Of a stretch of 64,000 nt of DNA, positions 16,131 through 24,988 are shown in pieces; positions within the stretch are counted from its first letter, which is position 1; every line of letters starts with the position of its first letter. The stretch comes from Gemmatimonadaceae bacterium (lineage in GTDB: Bacteria > Gemmatimonadota > Gemmatimonadetes > Gemmatimonadales > Gemmatimonadaceae): the NCBI GenBank assembly GCA_025358925.1, contig JANYHT010000062.1, positions 62,001-126,000 of the forward strand, read 5' to 3'. The position numbers were made by a program, and so were the translations under genes. Under the pieces are notes generated by a model, which saw only the letters and a list, made by a program, of their open reading frames with translations, was not told where the DNA came from and did no database searches.

Positions 16131-17195
16131 GTGGCCGCAACATATTGCATGCCGGCCGAGTGGTCACGACACGATGCAACGTGGATTGCATGGCCGCATC
16201 ATGAACCCGACTGGCCCGGAAAACTGGAGCCCATTCCTTGGGTGTACGCCGAAATTGTTCGAGCGCTTGCGCCGTATGAGCGTGTAGACATTCTCTGTCA
16301 CAATGAACACGTGCGGGACGACGCGCAGCGTGCGCTCGACCTGCATCACGTAGCACGCGAATGCTATCGGCTGCATCTGCAACCGACCGATCGCGTGTGG
16401 CTGCGCGACTCGGGTCCCACCGGTGTGCATGACGTGCACGGCAACGTTTCGTTCGTGCGCTGGGACTTTAATGCGTGGGCCAAGTACGAAAATTTCACGC
16501 GTGACGTACAAGTGCCGCTCGCCATCTCGGCAATCACGGGTCTCGTGGCGCGTGATGCCGTTCGTCCGGACAGTGGGGCGGCACTTGTGCTTGAAGGTGG
16601 GGGTATTGAAACGGACGGTATGGGTACGATGCTCGTTACGGAAGAGTGGCTGCTGTCGGACGTACAGGTGCGTAATCCTGGACTGGACCGCGCGGGGTAT
16701 GAGCGCGCGTTTGCTGAGTACTTGGGCATCACGAAAACTATTTGGCTGGGTGAGGGCTGTGTCGGCGACGATACGCACGGACATGTCGACGATATTGCGC
16801 GGTTCGTCGCACCGGGGGTCGTTGTGCTCGCGCATGAGGTCGATCCCGTCGACGACAACCATCGTCGTTCGCTCGACAATCTGGAGCGCCTTCGCTGTGC
16901 AACTGATGCGCGCGGTCACGCGTTACAGGTAGTAACGTTGCCGTATCCGCGTGCGGTGATCATGGACGGTGCGCGCCTGCCGGCGAGTTACGCCAACTTT
17001 TATATCGCGAATGGGGTGGTGCTCGTGCCAACATTTAACGACGCGAATGATCGCATCGCGCTGAACGCGTTGGCCACCGTGTTCCCAACGCACGCGGTGG
17101 TTGGCATTCACGCGGTGGATCTCGTGTGGGGTCTTGGTACGTTGCATTGTCTGACCCAACAGCAACCGTCCGCCCTGCACCGCGAGCTCGTGTGA
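16131..17195 (+). CDS. aguA: Agmatine deiminase
   Basis: 354 residues, the family length. It converts agmatine to N-carbamoylputrescine and ammonia. Features are MPAEWSRHDATWIAWPH, VWLRDSGPTGV, the acidic/glycine segment LVLEGGGIETDG, DDTHGHVDDIARF with the catalytic His, and C340 in LGTLHCLTQQQP. I chose GTG 16131, which has a GGAG Shine-Dalgarno at 16119-16122; ATG 16149 would begin exactly at MPAEW, where the homologous core starts, and is the alternative. With aguB it makes putrescine from arginine-derived agmatine. Its stop overlaps the start of the DUF2628 gene (GTGTGA). Confidence 0.95.
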   Translation: MAATYCMPAEWSRHDATWIAWPHHEPDWPGKLEPIPWVYAEIVRALAPYERVDILCHNEHVRDDAQRALDLHHVARECYRLHLQPTDRVWLRDSGPTGVHDVHGNVSFVRWDFNAWAKYENFTRDVQVPLAISAITGLVARDAVRPDSGAALVLEGGGIETDGMGTMLVTEEWLLSDVQVRNPGLDRAGYERAFAEYLGITKTIWLGEGCVGDDTHGHVDDIARFVAPGVVVLAHEVDPVDDNHRRSLDNLERLRCATDARGHALQVVTLPYPRAVIMDGARLPASYANFYIANGVVLVPTFNDANDRIALNALATVFPTHAVVGIHAVDLVWGLGTLHCLTQQQPSALHRELV

Positions 17196-17797
17196 CTATT
17201 CCTCCGCAGCACGACGGTGAGCCGGGCCTACCCGACGGCAATGATCCCAAGGGCAATTTGCCGGCGTGGGCGACGAGAAACATCGCTGGCAGCGAGCTGT
17301 CCGACGTGTCGTTAGCGGCCTTTATCGGGCCGCGCTGGGAGCGTTCCTATCGCAAGAAGTTTGCGACGTTTCGCGCCGATGCGTCGTTTGTGCCAACGTG
17401 GAACTGGAGCGCGGCACTGGGTATGCCCTTTTGGTTTCTTTATCGAAAGCTCTACCTCGCATTCGGCGTATTTTTTGTCTTGCCTGGCGTCGCGTTTCGC
17501 TGGCTCACGGGTACTGAAACGGTGTTGACGTTGCAAAACGTGCAGCTTCCAGAGAATCAGTCGCTGCTGGTCATGAATTTCGCGATTTTTGCTTCCGCTC
17601 TAATTGCCGCAGGTGGCACCGGCAATTGGTTGTTGTTTCGGCGCGCGCGTGCCGCCACGAAGTTGGCCCAATTGCAGCGGCTGCCCGATGCGGACGCACA
17701 GGTATGGTTGGCGCGTATTGGCGGGGTCAATCGCGGTGGAACGCTGCTCTTTTGTGTGCTTTCGCTGATGCTGGCGGTGGCGCAAGTGGGGGCGTGA
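17192..17797 (+). CDS. DUF2628-type small membrane protein
   Basis: 201 residues. An N-terminal soluble part (RWERSYRKKFATFRADASFV) is followed by SWNW-like FVPTWNWSAALGMPFWFLYR and then by two to three membrane helices (LYLAFGVFFVLPGVAF, LLVMNFAIFASALIAAGG, GTLLFCVLSLMLAVAQ). The combination of a WNW motif with F-W-F-L-Y-R is characteristic of DUF2628. Function is unknown. GTG 17192 overlaps the aguA stop, so translation is coupled to the polyamine genes; a link to putrescine handling is possible but unproven. Confidence 0.8.
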   Translation: MTIPPQHDGEPGLPDGNDPKGNLPAWATRNIAGSELSDVSLAAFIGPRWERSYRKKFATFRADASFVPTWNWSAALGMPFWFLYRKLYLAFGVFFVLPGVAFRWLTGTETVLTLQNVQLPENQSLLVMNFAIFASALIAAGGTGNWLLFRRARAATKLAQLQRLPDADAQVWLARIGGVNRGGTLLFCVLSLMLAVAQVGA

Positions 17798-17827
17798 CGT
17801 CTGCGTTTCGTCGTTCGTGTCAACGCG

Positions 17828-17842
17828 CCGAGTGTCACTCGG
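17828..17842. promoter_or_regulatory. 15-bp perfect palindrome upstream of the ECF sigma gene
   Basis: CCGAGTG-T-CACTCGG, a perfect 7+1+7 palindrome, 54 bases before the sigma-factor ATG and 31 bases after the stop of the DUF2628 gene. The single-base centre is more typical of a protein-binding operator than of a terminator, and no T-run follows. It may mark the promoter region of the sigma/CBM48 operon. Confidence 0.4.
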
Positions 17843-17895
17843 GATTCATTCGGTTTCGCAAGTGACGCGAATTGTGTGGGCGGTGTTGTTCAGCG

Positions 17896-18432
17896 ATGAC
17901 TGACGCGGAGTTGGTGGCGAGGACCCGCGCTGGAGATGCCGATGCGTTCGGAGCGCTCGTTGCGCGTTACTACGACGCGTGTTGGCGGTTCGCGTATCAC
18001 ATGCTGGGAGAACGAGCAGATGCGGAAGACGTCGTTCAAGACAGTTTTTTGCGCGCGTATCTGGCGATTCGTCGCTACGACGAACGTGATCAGTTTCGCG
18101 GTTGGTTGTTCCGCATTCTGACCAACCAATGTCGCAACTTTATTACGGCACGGGGTCGTCGCACGCGGCGGTTTGTGCAAGATGACGTGGCAATTCAGAG
18201 CGCCGCGACTCCCACAATCGGCATGCAGCTTGGTGTCGAAGATGCGGTGCTCGCGCGCGCAATGGCGCAGCTTGATCCGCTGCAGCGCGAAGCGTTGTTG
18301 CTCAAATATGCTGAGGGGTTGGAGTACACCGAGATGTCCAAGATGACCGGCGTTGGAGAGTCTGCACTGAAGATGCGCGTGAAGCGCGGCGGCGAGCGGC
18401 TGCGCGCCATTCTGGCCTCGTTTGATGTCTGA
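17896..18432 (+). CDS. ECF-type RNA polymerase sigma factor
   Basis: 178 residues. Region 2 is clear (DADAFGALVARYYDACWRFA, then ADAEDVVQDSFLRAYLAI, and the -10-recognising FRGWLFRILTNQCRNF). Region 4 is AQLDPLQREALLLKYAEGLE followed by YTEMSKMTGVGESALKMRVK. There is no extra C-terminal domain. ATG 17896 follows region-2 spacing of the family better than the upstream in-frame codon. It overlaps by eight bases the next gene, a membrane protein with an extracytoplasmic CBM48, which is where an anti-sigma factor is normally encoded. Confidence 0.95.
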   Translation: MTDAELVARTRAGDADAFGALVARYYDACWRFAYHMLGERADAEDVVQDSFLRAYLAIRRYDERDQFRGWLFRILTNQCRNFITARGRRTRRFVQDDVAIQSAATPTIGMQLGVEDAVLARAMAQLDPLQREALLLKYAEGLEYTEMSKMTGVGESALKMRVKRGGERLRAILASFDV

Positions 18433-19000
18433 GCGAGACGGCGTGCTGCCATTCCCTTCGGCCGATGATGACGCGCTCGTTGCCGCGCGTCTAGCGTCGT
18501 TGTACGTCAACACGCGACCGGTTGAGCACGCGCAAATTGAGCGTTGCGCGCGCGCCGTATTGCTCGAGGCGTCGCAGCAATCGCCACGGAGTTGGCTGGC
18601 TGGGGTACGTTACTCACGCTGGATGTGGAGTGTAGCCGCAGCGGCAGTGCTGATTGTTGTCACCTTGCGCGGACGACCGACAACGCTGCTCGAGCCGCAG
18701 GGAGCGGTCACACGCGTTGATGACGGCCAAGCCATTCGCTTCGATCTTCGACTTCCCGCGCGCGCCAAGGCAGTGGCCATTGTGGGCGACTTCAACGGAT
18801 GGGACGAGCGCAAGACACCGATGCTCAAACGCAGCGCCGACGGTACGTGGTCCGCGCGCGTCGCGCTGCTGCCCGGTCGTCATGTCTACGCGTTCGTAGT
18901 CGACGGAGACCGGTGGCTGGTCGATCCGCTTGCGCCGCAAGTGCCCGACTCTGGCTATGGTCCGACCAATGCGTTGGTCGTTGAAGGAGCAACGCGATGA
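18425..19000 (+). CDS. Single-pass membrane protein with extracytoplasmic CBM48-type domain, putative anti-sigma factor
   Basis: 191 residues. Residues 1-65 are cytoplasmic and helical without a zinc-binding anti-sigma motif. One membrane helix lies at about 66-81 (WMWSVAAAAVLIVVTL). Residues about 103-190 are a CBM48/isoamylase-N-like beta-sandwich (VAIVGDFNGWDERKTPMLKR, WSARVALLPGRHVYAFVVDG, WLVDPLAPQ), which in known proteins binds alpha-glucans or glycogen. Position directly after the sigma gene with overlapping frames suggests it controls the sigma factor, possibly by sensing a glycan. That role is inferred; the domain itself is clear. Confidence 0.85.
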   Translation: MSERDGVLPFPSADDDALVAARLASLYVNTRPVEHAQIERCARAVLLEASQQSPRSWLAGVRYSRWMWSVAAAAVLIVVTLRGRPTTLLEPQGAVTRVDDGQAIRFDLRLPARAKAVAIVGDFNGWDERKTPMLKRSADGTWSARVALLPGRHVYAFVVDGDRWLVDPLAPQVPDSGYGPTNALVVEGATR

Positions 19001-19671
19001 ATCCGATTGTGTTCACCGTGTTGCTGTCTTTGCATTCCATCGCCGCCGCGTCACGGGACACAATTCCGCGCGAAGGATTTCAGCAAATTCAGTTCGACGC
19101 GTCGCGCTTCGACAGCGTCACGGCGTTTGCGTTGCGGAACTTGCTGGATAACGCGGCCGGGCGTGGCCTGCCCACTGGTCCGCTCGTCAGTCGCGCGTTA
19201 GAAGGTGCCGCACGTCGTGCGAGTAGTGACCACATTTTGAAAGTGGTGCGAGATCATGCCGCCGCGCTCGCTGAGGCGCGCGACGCGCTCGGCGTCGAAT
19301 CTCGCGTGAACGAACTCGACGCGGGTGCGACGGCGATTCGGTCGGGCATTCCCCGCGCCGCGCTTCGCGCGATTCGTGCGTCGCGACCCGTCGGCTCCGT
19401 GGAGATGCCGCTCACAGTGCTGACGGATATCGTGCAGCGCGGAGTGCCGAACACAACCGCACAAGACGCCGTCACATCGATTTCGCGATTGCCCGGCTCC
19501 GATGAAGCGTTGCAAGGATTGCAGATCACGGTTGCAAAGAATGCCATTCGCGGCCCGGGTATGGCCGTCGACGCGCTAAATCGCTACCTTCGTGGTACGG
19601 TTCAAGGAATTGCGTCTCCGTCCACTCCCGCGACGGGAGACCGCAAGCCGATCCGACCACCAGCTCCGTGA
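18997..19671 (+). CDS. Exported helical protein of unknown function
   Basis: 224 residues. A short signal peptide (MNPIVFTVLLSLHSIAAA) suggests export to the periplasm. The mature part is Ala-rich and mainly helical, with a segment of conserved look, GRGLPTGPLVSRALEGAA, then LKVVRDHAAALAEARDAL. The C-terminus is Pro-rich. I do not recognise the family. The start overlaps the CBM48 gene stop (ATGA) and its stop overlaps the next start (GTGA), so it belongs to the ECF operon and is probably part of the same envelope function. Confidence 0.8.
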   Translation: MNPIVFTVLLSLHSIAAASRDTIPREGFQQIQFDASRFDSVTAFALRNLLDNAAGRGLPTGPLVSRALEGAARRASSDHILKVVRDHAAALAEARDALGVESRVNELDAGATAIRSGIPRAALRAIRASRPVGSVEMPLTVLTDIVQRGVPNTTAQDAVTSISRLPGSDEALQGLQITVAKNAIRGPGMAVDALNRYLRGTVQGIASPSTPATGDRKPIRPPAP

Positions 19672-21110
19672 CGCCCGCCCGTTGCCCCCTTCGCGCGTCG
19701 CACCGCCGCTCATCACCGAGCAGCGGAGAGTGGCGGTTGTGCGCGCTCACGTGGCTCGCGCTTGTCGCCCTGCCGATTGCCAGCGCACCGCTCACTGCAC
19801 AACGTCGCGGCGACTCGCCCATCGCGCCGTCTTCTGTGCTCGGCCCCGCAACAGATTCGCCGACGCTGTCCGTGCTCGGACTCGCTGCACTCCCCGATGG
19901 CAGCGGCAACGCCCTTTCCAATCGCAACGAAATTTGGATGGGTGCAACACAGCCTCTTCTGAAACTCGGCAACGTGCGCTTGTCCGCCATCGGGAGCGGC
20001 AACTGGCAAGCGCGCGATGCCGTTGGCACCACGTCGTCCATCGAAGGATTGCTTTCGCTCCGTGCTCGTGCACGTTTTGGCGAAACGCACGTATGGAGCG
20101 CCGCAAGTTACGGTCGCGCCGATTTGAGTACTGACGCGGGCGCGCAGATAAGTGGCATTCGCAACACACTAATTCCCCCTGGGTTTGGTGCGAGTGTGCT
20201 GGCCGACACTACAGTGTCACGCCGATTCGATGTTGGAAATCTCGGTCGTGTTGAAGCTGGATTTCTCACGAACGTTTCCAGCGTCGAACTGTCGTTTGGT
20301 ATGTCAATCGAGCGCGCAACGCGCGTGACCACGCAAACACTCACCATCAACGAGGCCACCGGATCGATTCCGATGGCCTCCGCCGAACGTGTGCAGGCAG
20401 TGCGCACGCTGCGTTCAACGCAACAGCGCGACATCGCGTCGAGCATTGCGTCGATGGGTTTCAATACTGGCACAACCCAGTGGCTCATTTCGCTCACCGC
20501 GCCAGTTGCCACGTGGGTGTCCGCCGATGCCCTTGGGGTTAAGCCAAAAGTACCGCCAGCGATCGCCTCACTCGCCATCGCGCATCCCATCGCCGCTTGG
20601 CTGTCCGTAGTCGGCGCCGCGAGCACCAACTCGTCGTCCGTCGGTTCGATAGCACTACGTGATGAGATCGGAGACGCGCGCTATCATCGGTTTGCGCCAA
20701 TCGTTGCGCTTGGACTGCGATTCACGCAGTTGCCATTTCGTGGACGCCCGGACGATACGCCGCGTGGCATTTTGTCATTCGAAACGCGTACCATCGGTGC
20801 GGTTGATTCAGCAACGGTTGAGCAGGGCGCGCCGCTGGCTGACGGTGACACGTTGCGCGTGGTCTTACTCATCGATGCGCCACGCGCCGAGTCGGTGGAA
20901 TTAATGGGCGACGTCACGGAATGGACGGTAACACAGCTGACGCGGGCCAAGAATGGCCGCTGGCGTGCCGAACTTAAACTTTCACCCGGTGTGCACCGAC
21001 TGATGGTGCGCGCGGACGGAGGGTCTTGGATTGCCCCACCGGGCTACCCTGTGGGCAACGATGATTACGGTGCACCAGTGGGAATGATCGTCGTGCGCCG
21101 GAAGCCGTAG
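19668..21110 (+). CDS. Exported protein with C-terminal CBM48-type domain
   Basis: 480 residues. An extended signal peptide region (residues about 20-45, ending ASAPLTAQ) precedes a long beta-rich central part with alternating polar/hydrophobic strands, possibly an outer-membrane barrel. The last 90 residues repeat the CBM48-like pattern of the second gene of the operon: VELMGDVTEWTVTQLTRAKN, WRAELKLSPGVHRLMVRADG, then SWIAPPG. The two CBM48-bearing proteins would sit at opposite faces of the periplasm. GTG 19668 overlaps the previous stop. A strong terminator follows 20 bases after the stop, ending the operon. Confidence 0.8.
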   Translation: MTPARCPLRASHRRSSPSSGEWRLCALTWLALVALPIASAPLTAQRRGDSPIAPSSVLGPATDSPTLSVLGLAALPDGSGNALSNRNEIWMGATQPLLKLGNVRLSAIGSGNWQARDAVGTTSSIEGLLSLRARARFGETHVWSAASYGRADLSTDAGAQISGIRNTLIPPGFGASVLADTTVSRRFDVGNLGRVEAGFLTNVSSVELSFGMSIERATRVTTQTLTINEATGSIPMASAERVQAVRTLRSTQQRDIASSIASMGFNTGTTQWLISLTAPVATWVSADALGVKPKVPPAIASLAIAHPIAAWLSVVGAASTNSSSVGSIALRDEIGDARYHRFAPIVALGLRFTQLPFRGRPDDTPRGILSFETRTIGAVDSATVEQGAPLADGDTLRVVLLIDAPRAESVELMGDVTEWTVTQLTRAKNGRWRAELKLSPGVHRLMVRADGGSWIAPPGYPVGNDDYGAPVGMIVVRRKP

Positions 21111-21129
21111 TCACGCGAAGGCAACGTAC

Positions 21130-21170
21130 AAAAACAGCAGATCGCGTGATTCGCGATCTGCTGTTTTTTT
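21130..21170 (+). terminator. Intrinsic terminator of the ECF operon
   Basis: A 17-bp perfect stem (21130-21146 with 21152-21168), core CAGCAGATCGCG paired with CGCGATCTGCTG, and a five-base loop TGATT. The stem runs into seven T residues. Stem, loop and T-run are textbook for rho-independent termination on the plus strand; the A-run on the other side could let it also work for the minus strand. Confidence 0.92.
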
Positions 21171-21324
21171 GGGACTTCCGGGAATTTCGGGAGAGACGTC
21201 GACCGAACAGCAACGGGTGACCGCGAATAGCGCGCTGGATCGCGGTCATCTGGAAATCGCATTTTTAGCGCACCGTGCCTATTCGCGCGGCATTCCCGGG
21301 GGAATTCCGGATGGACTTTTTTTG

Positions 21325-23109
21325 TTACCGATCACCCTTTATGCGAATGATCTGACTCGTGCTATCCGTGATGCCCGCGCCCGACACCAAGATGGTCAAC
21401 TGATATTCGCCGGCTGATACGGGCGGGAAGTTGAGCGTGAGACTACGACCGGGTGCACCGTCCGGGCGTCCGTTGTCCGCGTAGCGAATGGAGACAGGCG
21501 TGACCGACTTGGACAGACCAATCGAGCTTCCAAGTTTTTGAAAGAAGCTCGCGCCGACTCGCGTCGCGCGCACAGACACTTGCAGCGGCGCGCTGGGCGT
21601 GGCGTTGCGATACATCTCCCAGTACAAACCGATGGTCGCGCCGCGCTCAATCTCGAGTGATCCATACGCCTGTATCGCGTTTTTCTCAAGCGACGGCGTT
21701 GCGCCGGCATCACCGCGCTGTAACAGCAAATAATCCGAGAGTCGCGCGTCCTTCGGTAGCGGTTGCACGGTGCTGCGCGCGCGCGTCACGCGACGGCCCG
21801 CAGGTGCGAGCACTTCAACGCTTGCCAACATCGGCGCCGTGCCCATCAGCGCGAGCAGCGCGCCGTTGGCACCCGCGCTATCGCGCTTCGCAATAATCGG
21901 CGCGCGTCCGTCCATTGCATCGAGCACCAGCGCTGCTGTGTACGGTCCTTTGCCCATCTCCAAGTCACGAATAAGGCGGAAGGCACCGGCGAGGAGCGTG
22001 GTGTCGCCACGACGAAAGCGGGCGAATTGATGTGGTACGGTGATGAAGCCCGAGGCGTACCGCGGTGAATAGCGCATCCGCGCTTTCTTGCGAAACAAAT
22101 CCCAATCCTTTTCGACCGCGCCCACCGGTGTGGTAAAGACTTTCGCAACAGGCATGAAATCGTAGCTGGGCGTTGGTTCGTGACCAATCACGCTCGGCGG
22201 ACGCGGATCAGCGACGCCGCCGTTTTGCACCGACCACTGCACCGGCCAACCGAAACGCATTTGCGATTCCAGGAGGTCGTCGCCCCACTGAATATCATAC
22301 GGAATGCGACCAAGCGAATGAATACGCGACATCGTGCGGCGCGCGTAGACTTCGTTCCGGAGATCGTTGGCCGGCAACATCCATAACGGCTGTGCAAGCC
22401 GCAAAATGCGCGTGTTCTCCGCGTCGCGATTCGCACACGGAATAGCGTTGTAAGCGTTGTGCGATGGAATCTCGAGCCACAGGGTGAGATCCGTCCAATT
22501 GCATCGTTGCTGCACGGGCATTGCGGCGAGCGCTCTCGTGAACGCTGCGGTCGCGTCCACGTGGCGATTGGCATTGTGCAACGCCAATCCTTCAATCGCA
22601 TCGCACCACCAGCCCGTGCCCTTGCATGCGCGTGCCGCTGCAACGGACACATCGAGCTTCTCGGCTTCGATCGCGTATCGCACACGCATCGCGCTCACCC
22701 AATCGTCCGTTGGATCTGCGGCTTGCGCCTGTCCCAGCAGATCAAGCAATTGCTCGCGTTCGATGCGCGCGTCATTGCGTTCGGCCGGCGGTGGGACATC
22801 GCCGTTGTTATTCCAGTAGCAGATGCGACCCATCGGCACTTCACATGTGGCGTCGGCACCGCCGTTGTAGAAGCGCAGCCCCTGTCGATGATTCCGTTCG
22901 AACGAGTCTTGGAGCGAACGCGCTTGCGAGGACAGCGCCGCCTGCGCTTTGCCGAGCGTGCGCAGCGGGTCGCTGGCGAGGATTTGCGCGGCGCGTGCGA
23001 GCGAGTCGGCGTTGAGCGGGCCACTTTGCTGCGCGGCAAGCAGCGCGGGCATGACCGCCGACGCGAAGACAACAAGACGAGCAATTGCAGCGAGCCGTGG
23101 GGTCCGCAT
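21325..23109 (-). CDS. Large exported protein of unknown function with helical-repeat region
   Basis: 594 residues with a signal peptide (MRTPRLAAIARLVVFASAVM then PALLAAQ). The N-terminal half contains TPR-like helical pairs (for example GLALHNANRHVDATAAFTRA) and cysteine-containing segments such as ATCEVPMGRICYWNNNGDVP, hinting at disulfides. The C-terminal third is beta-rich and ends with a sandwich-like stretch (LTLNFPPVSAGEYQLTILVS). I do not recognise a family. ATG 23109 has GGAGAG about ten bases upstream, which decides it over the in-frame codon 27 bases earlier. It is followed, after transcription through 82 bases, by nothing else on this strand; the gene upstream (210-residue barrel) is likely in the same unit. 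Confidence 0.8.
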   Translation of the reverse strand: MRTPRLAAIARLVVFASAVMPALLAAQQSGPLNADSLARAAQILASDPLRTLGKAQAALSSQARSLQDSFERNHRQGLRFYNGGADATCEVPMGRICYWNNNGDVPPPAERNDARIEREQLLDLLGQAQAADPTDDWVSAMRVRYAIEAEKLDVSVAAARACKGTGWWCDAIEGLALHNANRHVDATAAFTRALAAMPVQQRCNWTDLTLWLEIPSHNAYNAIPCANRDAENTRILRLAQPLWMLPANDLRNEVYARRTMSRIHSLGRIPYDIQWGDDLLESQMRFGWPVQWSVQNGGVADPRPPSVIGHEPTPSYDFMPVAKVFTTPVGAVEKDWDLFRKKARMRYSPRYASGFITVPHQFARFRRGDTTLLAGAFRLIRDLEMGKGPYTAALVLDAMDGRAPIIAKRDSAGANGALLALMGTAPMLASVEVLAPAGRRVTRARSTVQPLPKDARLSDYLLLQRGDAGATPSLEKNAIQAYGSLEIERGATIGLYWEMYRNATPSAPLQVSVRATRVGASFFQKLGSSIGLSKSVTPVSIRYADNGRPDGAPGRSLTLNFPPVSAGEYQLTILVSGAGITDSTSQIIRIKGDR

Positions 23110-23190
23110 TTGATGACTCTCCGGAGAAAACAACACCGCGCCGCGACGGACAAATGCCCGCGCGGCGCGTGGAAGATGAACGCTTCCGCA

Positions 23191-23823
23191 TCAGAAGGCG
23201 AGCTTCACGCCTCCTGTGAGCGCCCAATTGTGGGCAAGGTTGCCCTTCACGTGAAAGCCGATTGCGTCTGCAGAGTTGAATCGACCGATCCAATCCTTTG
23301 CTTGCACGCGAACGGAGAACGCCTTGCTGACGCCGAGATCAATTCCTACACCCGCTGTGTATGCGAGGTTCGTTTCGTTCGTGCTGAAGAGACTGTTCTT
23401 GATGTTGTTAGTCATCGCACCGACACCGCCCTGAAGAAACGGCGCGAGGCCCACGCGATTGCCCGTCAATCCGCCAAGTTCGAGACCGGCGTCGTACAAC
23501 CACGTCTTCGCACTGCCAATATTGACACCGCCTATGATAGGCAACCCTACCCGTAGGTCACCGGAGGCGTACGCCACGTTGCCGACGAGCGCGAGCCCCG
23601 GTGTGATCGGGATGTTCGCTTGCGCGCCAAGCATCGGTGCATTGGTCGTGGAGAGACTGGTGCCAATGGGGCCGTCGTACCATTTGCCCGTGACGAGATA
23701 GCCAACGTAAGGCGTCACGGACGCGCCTACGCCAGCGTGCTGCGCGGCGGCGGAATGAACGACAGTGAGCGCGAGAGCAACGGCGGCGCAGAGAGTGACC
23801 GCGTGACGAACCAGGTTGCGCAT
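23191..23823 (-). CDS. Outer-membrane beta-barrel protein
   Basis: 210 residues. The signal peptide is MRNLVRHAVTLCAAVALALT then VVHSAAAQ. The mature protein shows alternating strands typical of an eight-stranded barrel (SVTPYVGYLVTGKWYDGP, LVGNVAYASGDLRVGLP, NLAYTAGVGIDLGVSKAFSV) and ends with WALTGGVKLAF, a C-terminal aromatic residue as needed for BAM recognition. Function is unknown; barrels of this size are often structural or bind small ligands. It lies 81 bases upstream of the large exported protein on the same strand. Confidence 0.85.
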   Translation of the reverse strand: MRNLVRHAVTLCAAVALALTVVHSAAAQHAGVGASVTPYVGYLVTGKWYDGPIGTSLSTTNAPMLGAQANIPITPGLALVGNVAYASGDLRVGLPIIGGVNIGSAKTWLYDAGLELGGLTGNRVGLAPFLQGGVGAMTNNIKNSLFSTNETNLAYTAGVGIDLGVSKAFSVRVQAKDWIGRFNSADAIGFHVKGNLAHNWALTGGVKLAF

Positions 23824-24229
23824 GGAGAACTCCGGTTGAAGTACGGCAACCAGGGGTGCATGCGGCGGGCCGATATTGCGATTGGTGAAGTCACGATCAC
23901 AACTCGTTGCGACATGGTCTGTTAGCTATTGCTCCGCGCCCACGCTGCATGCTCGGCGTCTCTTGCAGAGGACGATCAATGTGCCAATTCGAGCATACCG
24001 TCACAGCGCAGGCCGCGAAATCCCGCCGCGCGATGTGATCCGTCGCACAGTGGCTGTCGACGATTGCCCGCATCGGCAAGCGCACGCTGACCTCATCAGT
24101 TTTGTCGATGTCGATGTCGTTGTTGATCGTCGCGCCGACACGCGCCACACGCAGCGCGCCACAAGCAGCGCGCCAGTTGGACAGCGATGCACTGCGGCGA
24201 TGATCTACACTTGCAGCACTCCCGACACG
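23824..24229. other. Intergenic region of about 400 bases
   Basis: No convincing gene. Open frames here have no signal peptide, family similarity or ribosome site, and on the minus strand they would begin in poorly coding sequence. The region should hold the promoter of the barrel gene (minus strand, start 23823) and the 3' end of the terC transcript (stop at 24230). I see no strong hairpin with a T-run. Confidence 0.6.
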
Positions 24230-24988
24230 CTACGACACCGATTCGTCGGGCATGGTCGGTCCGCGCAATTTCAGCGCCCGTTGTTGCTTTGCGCGTGATC
24301 GGATGTTGAGCATCTCGACAATGACGGAGAAGGCCATCGCCATGTACGTGTAGCCCTTGGACACGTGCTGACCAAATCCTTCAGCGACGAGATTGGTGCC
24401 GATGAGGACGAGAAACGACAGCGCGAGCATTTTGATGGATGGATGCTTCTCGACGAAGTCGCTTATAGAACGTGCGGCGAACAACATGCCACCCAACGCC
24501 AATACATTTGCGGCAATCATGATGCTGACTTCGCTGGCCATTCCGACAGCGGTGATCACCGAGTCCAGCGAAAAGATGATATCGACCACCATGATCTGCG
24601 TGACGGTGCTCCACAGTGATTTTGCTTGGCCCGTTGTGATGTCGTCCTCCTCCGGACCTTCCAGCTTCTGATGGATTTCTTTCGTGGCTTTGCCGATGAG
24701 AAAGAGTCCACCAACCAGCAGGATGAGATCGCGACCGGAGAACCCGTGCTCAAACAGCGTCAAGAGCGGACTTGTGAGTCGCATGACCCACGTAATCGAC
24801 AACAACAGCAGCACACGCGTGACAAACGCACCCATCAATCCCAACGACCGCGCGCGTGGTTGCAGCGGGGCTGGAAGCTTTCCGCTGAGTATTGAAATGA
24901 AAATGATGTTGTCGATGCCGAGCACGAGCTCGAGCACCGTGAGCGTCAGGAGAGAAATCCAGGCGTTTGGATCGGAGAGCCAGTTCAT
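24230..24988 (-). CDS. TerC-family integral membrane protein
   Basis: 252 residues with seven hydrophobic segments. Family signatures are ELVLGIDNIIFISILSGKLP (G24-N27) and VDIIFSLDSVITAVGMASEV, the paired acidic membrane motifs of TerC. A cytoplasmic loop (QKLEGPEEDDITTGQAKS) separates the two halves, and the end is basic. TerC proteins of this kind are implicated in metal (manganese or calcium) export and in metalation of exported proteins. No tellurite-resistance genes are nearby, so a metal-homeostasis role is more likely. The gene stands alone. Confidence 0.92.
   Translation of the reverse strand: MNWLSDPNAWISLLTLTVLELVLGIDNIIFISILSGKLPAPLQPRARSLGLMGAFVTRVLLLLSITWVMRLTSPLLTLFEHGFSGRDLILLVGGLFLIGKATKEIHQKLEGPEEDDITTGQAKSLWSTVTQIMVVDIIFSLDSVITAVGMASEVSIMIAANVLALGGMLFAARSISDFVEKHPSIKMLALSFLVLIGTNLVAEGFGQHVSKGYTYMAMAFSVIVEMLNIRSRAKQQRALKLRGPTMPDESVS

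Noticed and set aside
21218-21305. Further small inverted repeats after the terminator (TGACCGCG/CGCGGTCA and ATTCCC/GGGAAT).
   Set aside because: Short stems without T-runs; chance is likely in GC-rich DNA.
23897-24148. Minus-strand frame of 83 codons in the intergenic region before terC.
   Set aside because: No ribosome site, no family similarity and an unnatural composition; likely chance.
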